From Thermaerobacter marianensis (GTDB lineage Bacteria; Bacillota; Sulfobacillia; DYIH01): DNA of 7,673 nt. The notes under the pieces are model-generated. The model did not search any database. It saw only the letters and a list, made by a program, of their open reading frames with translations, and had not been told where the DNA came from. Positions 6,512 through 7,673 of the stretch are shown here, piece by piece. Within the stretch, counting starts at the first letter, position 1; each line of letters begins with the position of its first letter. The stretch is taken from the NCBI GenBank assembly GCA_020723785.1, contig DYIH01000076.1, forward strand, positions 1-7,673. The letters run 5' to 3'. The position numbers and the translations under genes are program-made.

Positions 6512-6811
6512 GGATCCGGACGCCGGCAGATGCTGGCTCTGGCGCGGGCCTTCATCGGCCGTCCGTGGCTCCTGCGCCTGGACGAACCCTCTCTGGGCCT
6601 TTCCCCGATCATGGTGGGATCGGTTTATGAGGTCATCCGGGAGATAGCCGCCCGTGGCACGGCCATTCTCCTGGTCGTGCAGAATGTGGCCCTGGCCTTG
6701 TCCGTCGCCGCCCGCGGCTATGTCTTCGCCGGCGGCGTGATCACGGCCCAGGGTGATTCCGCCGGTCTGAGCCGGGACGAGGCGGTGCGCCAGGCCTACC
6801 AGGGGGGGTGA
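6512..6811 (+). pseudogene. livF: C-terminal remnant of a branched-chain amino acid ABC transporter ATPase (LivF type)
   Basis: LivF couples ATP hydrolysis to branched-chain amino acid uptake at the inner face of the membrane. Only the last ~99 codons of a family normally about 235-240 residues long are present. The fragment starts within a damaged signature motif (GSGRRQM where LivF has LSGGEQQM). It then has ALARAFIGRPWLLRLDEP, covering Walker B, followed by SLGLSP, the switch region ILLVVQN (normally LLVEQN) and the C-terminal YVFAGGVI ending in AYQGG. Walker A and the Q-loop are absent: the upstream sequence is prmA, whose stop at 6496-6498 is only 13 bases away. An ATG at 6530 gives 93 residues, but without the P-loop this cannot be a working ATPase. 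It is best read as the scar of a deletion or rearrangement that joined prmA to a liv operon. Confidence 0.85.
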
Positions 6812-6825
6812 GGCCGCGGGCCTCG
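6809..6825 (+). other. Short GC hairpin at the end of the livF remnant
   Basis: GAGGCC (6810-6815) and GGCCTC (6819-6824) pair around a three-base GCG loop, overlapping the remnant's TGA stop (6809-6811). No U tract follows, so an intrinsic terminator is not supported. It could be a leftover transcription-attenuating hairpin or chance in GC-rich DNA. Confidence 0.3.
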
Positions 6826-7128
6826 AGACTGCCGTCTTCCAGTGGGGAGCCTCCGACAGTGGCATAATTCCTTGATGGTTCACCATGAGCGCGGTGAAAA
6901 AGTCCGGCCGGCCCGAACGTAACCGGCTCTGCCCGGTGGATCGAGTGAGAAGGTGTTGGCAATGGGGTGCGGCGAAGGGCGCGAAAGGTGCGGCTATCGG
7001 TCCTGACACACATAAAAGCCCGCTCCACAGCCGTTGTGCCACAAGGGCTGGCCCACGCAGGGCGAGATCCATCTTTTGCATATTAAACTTTCCGCTCTCT
7101 ATTGAAAGACGTGTTCCCGCCACTGCGA
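6826..7128. other. About 300 bases with no supportable gene
   Basis: Neither strand has an ORF with a convincing ribosome-binding site or recognisable product. A + strand ORF from 6885 and a - strand ORF ending in livF and prmA both cross this stretch, but their translations are low-complexity and basic in the style of GC-rich shadow frames. A small inverted repeat (TTCACC 6879-6884, GGTGAA 6893-6898) is present and could be chance. From about 7080 the base composition becomes visibly AT-richer, marking a change toward the lipoprotein gene. The stretch may be decayed remains of further genes linked to the livF scar. Confidence 0.5.
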
Positions 7129-7157
7129 TTGTTTCATTGGATGGATTTTGGTATTAG
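7129..7157 (+). promoter_or_regulatory. Possible promoter for the lipoprotein gene
   Basis: TTGTTT (7129-7134) and TATTAG (7152-7157) are separated by 17 bases. A start near 7164 would leave about 22 bases of leader, including the AAGGTGA ribosome-binding site. Each box has mismatches to consensus, so support is modest. Confidence 0.33.
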
Positions 7158-7185
7158 ATCAAGACTACGCTATAAGGTGAAACAC

Positions 7186-7673
7186 ATGCGGCTGATCCGT
7201 GGCCTGTTATCTTTCTTCCTGATATTCCTTTTCGTAAGCGGTTGTGGAACCGTTGATCGCGGGACTTCTTCATCGCCGGATTCCGGTAAGGTGAGGCCGA
7301 ATCCATGGGACGAGAAGGAACGCTACCACGTCACCGTGACCATCCGCTATCCCGGGGACACGCCGCTGGAGTCCTTACAGGCAGCCTTGGAAAAGGAATT
7401 GGGCCATCGGTTGAATCGGGTGGGGAATGACTGGGAAATAGAGCCGGATCGATTTTGGCTTGTGGTTACACACGGGAAGTGGAATCCGACCCCGTATGAA
7501 AACAATTATGCGGAAATATATCTATCAACCAGATCTTGGAATAAAACAGGTTCGGTCGAAGAACATAAAAAAGCCCTAGCCCCATATGTGGAGGCGGTGA
7601 CGACGGTTATTTACAAACAGTTGCAACTCCGACCGGCAATGGTGTTGTTGCTCACGCTCTTTGGCCACCGTCG
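7186..7673 (+). CDS. Predicted secreted lipoprotein of unknown function (3' end outside window)
   Basis: The ATG at 7186 has an AAGGTGA ribosome-binding site (7174-7180) five bases upstream. The product starts MRLIRGLLSFFLIFLFVSGC: a basic n-region, a hydrophobic core and a lipobox V-S-G-C with the lipidated cysteine at residue 20. This predicts export, cleavage by signal peptidase II and anchoring on the outer face of the membrane. A Ser/Gly/Pro-rich linker follows, and then a soluble domain with alternating strand-like segments (RYHVTVTIRYPGDTPLESLQ, RFWLVVTHGKWNPTPYENNY, YAEIYLST) and a helix (EEHKKALAPYVEAVTTVIYKQ). The frame is open for 162 codons to the window edge. I recognise no family. 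The gene is clearly less GC-rich than the chaperone block, which suggests different ancestry or weaker constraint. Confidence 0.8.
   Translation, partial: MRLIRGLLSFFLIFLFVSGCGTVDRGTSSSPDSGKVRPNPWDEKERYHVTVTIRYPGDTPLESLQAALEKELGHRLNRVGNDWEIEPDRFWLVVTHGKWNPTPYENNYAEIYLSTRSWNKTGSVEEHKKALAPYVEAVTTVIYKQLQLRPAMVLLLTLFGHR

Noticed and set aside
6317..7123. A - strand ORF across prmA, the livF remnant and the gap.
   Set aside because: It overlaps two recognisable + strand coding regions, and its translation resembles no family I know.
6885..7157. A + strand 90-codon ORF in the intergenic gap.
   Set aside because: It has no ribosome-binding site, an implausible Arg/Cys-rich composition, and overlap with the candidate lipoprotein promoter.

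Overview
The window comes from a GC-rich bacterium. The gene order hrcA-grpE-dnaK-dnaJ followed by prmA is the classic heat-shock cluster of Bacillota, and the GC bias plus an apparent selenoprotein fit a GC-rich clostridial lineage (Peptococcaceae, Moorella or Thermoanaerobacterales type). This placement is an inference, as no rRNA or other marker is present.

Layout. Positions 1-4518 on the + strand carry the chaperone block. It holds the C-terminal two thirds of hrcA (heat-shock repressor), then complete grpE and dnaK, then dnaJ. dnaJ has lost about 25 nt near codon 293, which shifts its frame. A 74-nt palindromic element with 20-nt arms overlaps the dnaJ stop. Beyond it, on the - strand (4596-5105), is a coiled-coil gene built from ten D-x-R-F heptads, encoded by 42-bp tandem repeats and preceded by a good sigma-A-type promoter. 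It sits inside the otherwise co-directional cluster.

The most interesting locus is 5272-5508 (+). A conventional ORF search misses it because it has two in-frame UGA codons. Read with UGA as selenocysteine, it gives a complete 78-residue glutaredoxin-like protein with a U-P-Y-T active site (Sec13) and a C-terminal U-G-V-stop (Sec76). This is the signature of the 'Uxx-star' glutaredoxin-like selenoprotein family. Each UGA is followed at a suitable distance by a candidate bacterial SECIS hairpin. The second has a GGUC apical loop like that of E. coli fdhF, straddles the real stop codon, and is followed by a U-rich tract, so it may also act as a terminator.

prmA (ribosomal protein L11 methyltransferase) follows at 5593-6498. 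The last ~99 codons of a livF-type ABC transporter ATPase lie directly behind it, without the Walker A half, so they are a decayed remnant and probably mark a rearrangement. About 300 bases then hold nothing I can support. A lower-GC gene for a secreted lipoprotein of unknown function starts at 7186 and runs off the window.

How the genes work together: HrcA represses the operon; DnaK, DnaJ and GrpE form the Hsp70 folding cycle; PrmA modifies the ribosome; and the selenoprotein is probably a thiol/selenol redox protein. Its link to the chaperones is by position only.
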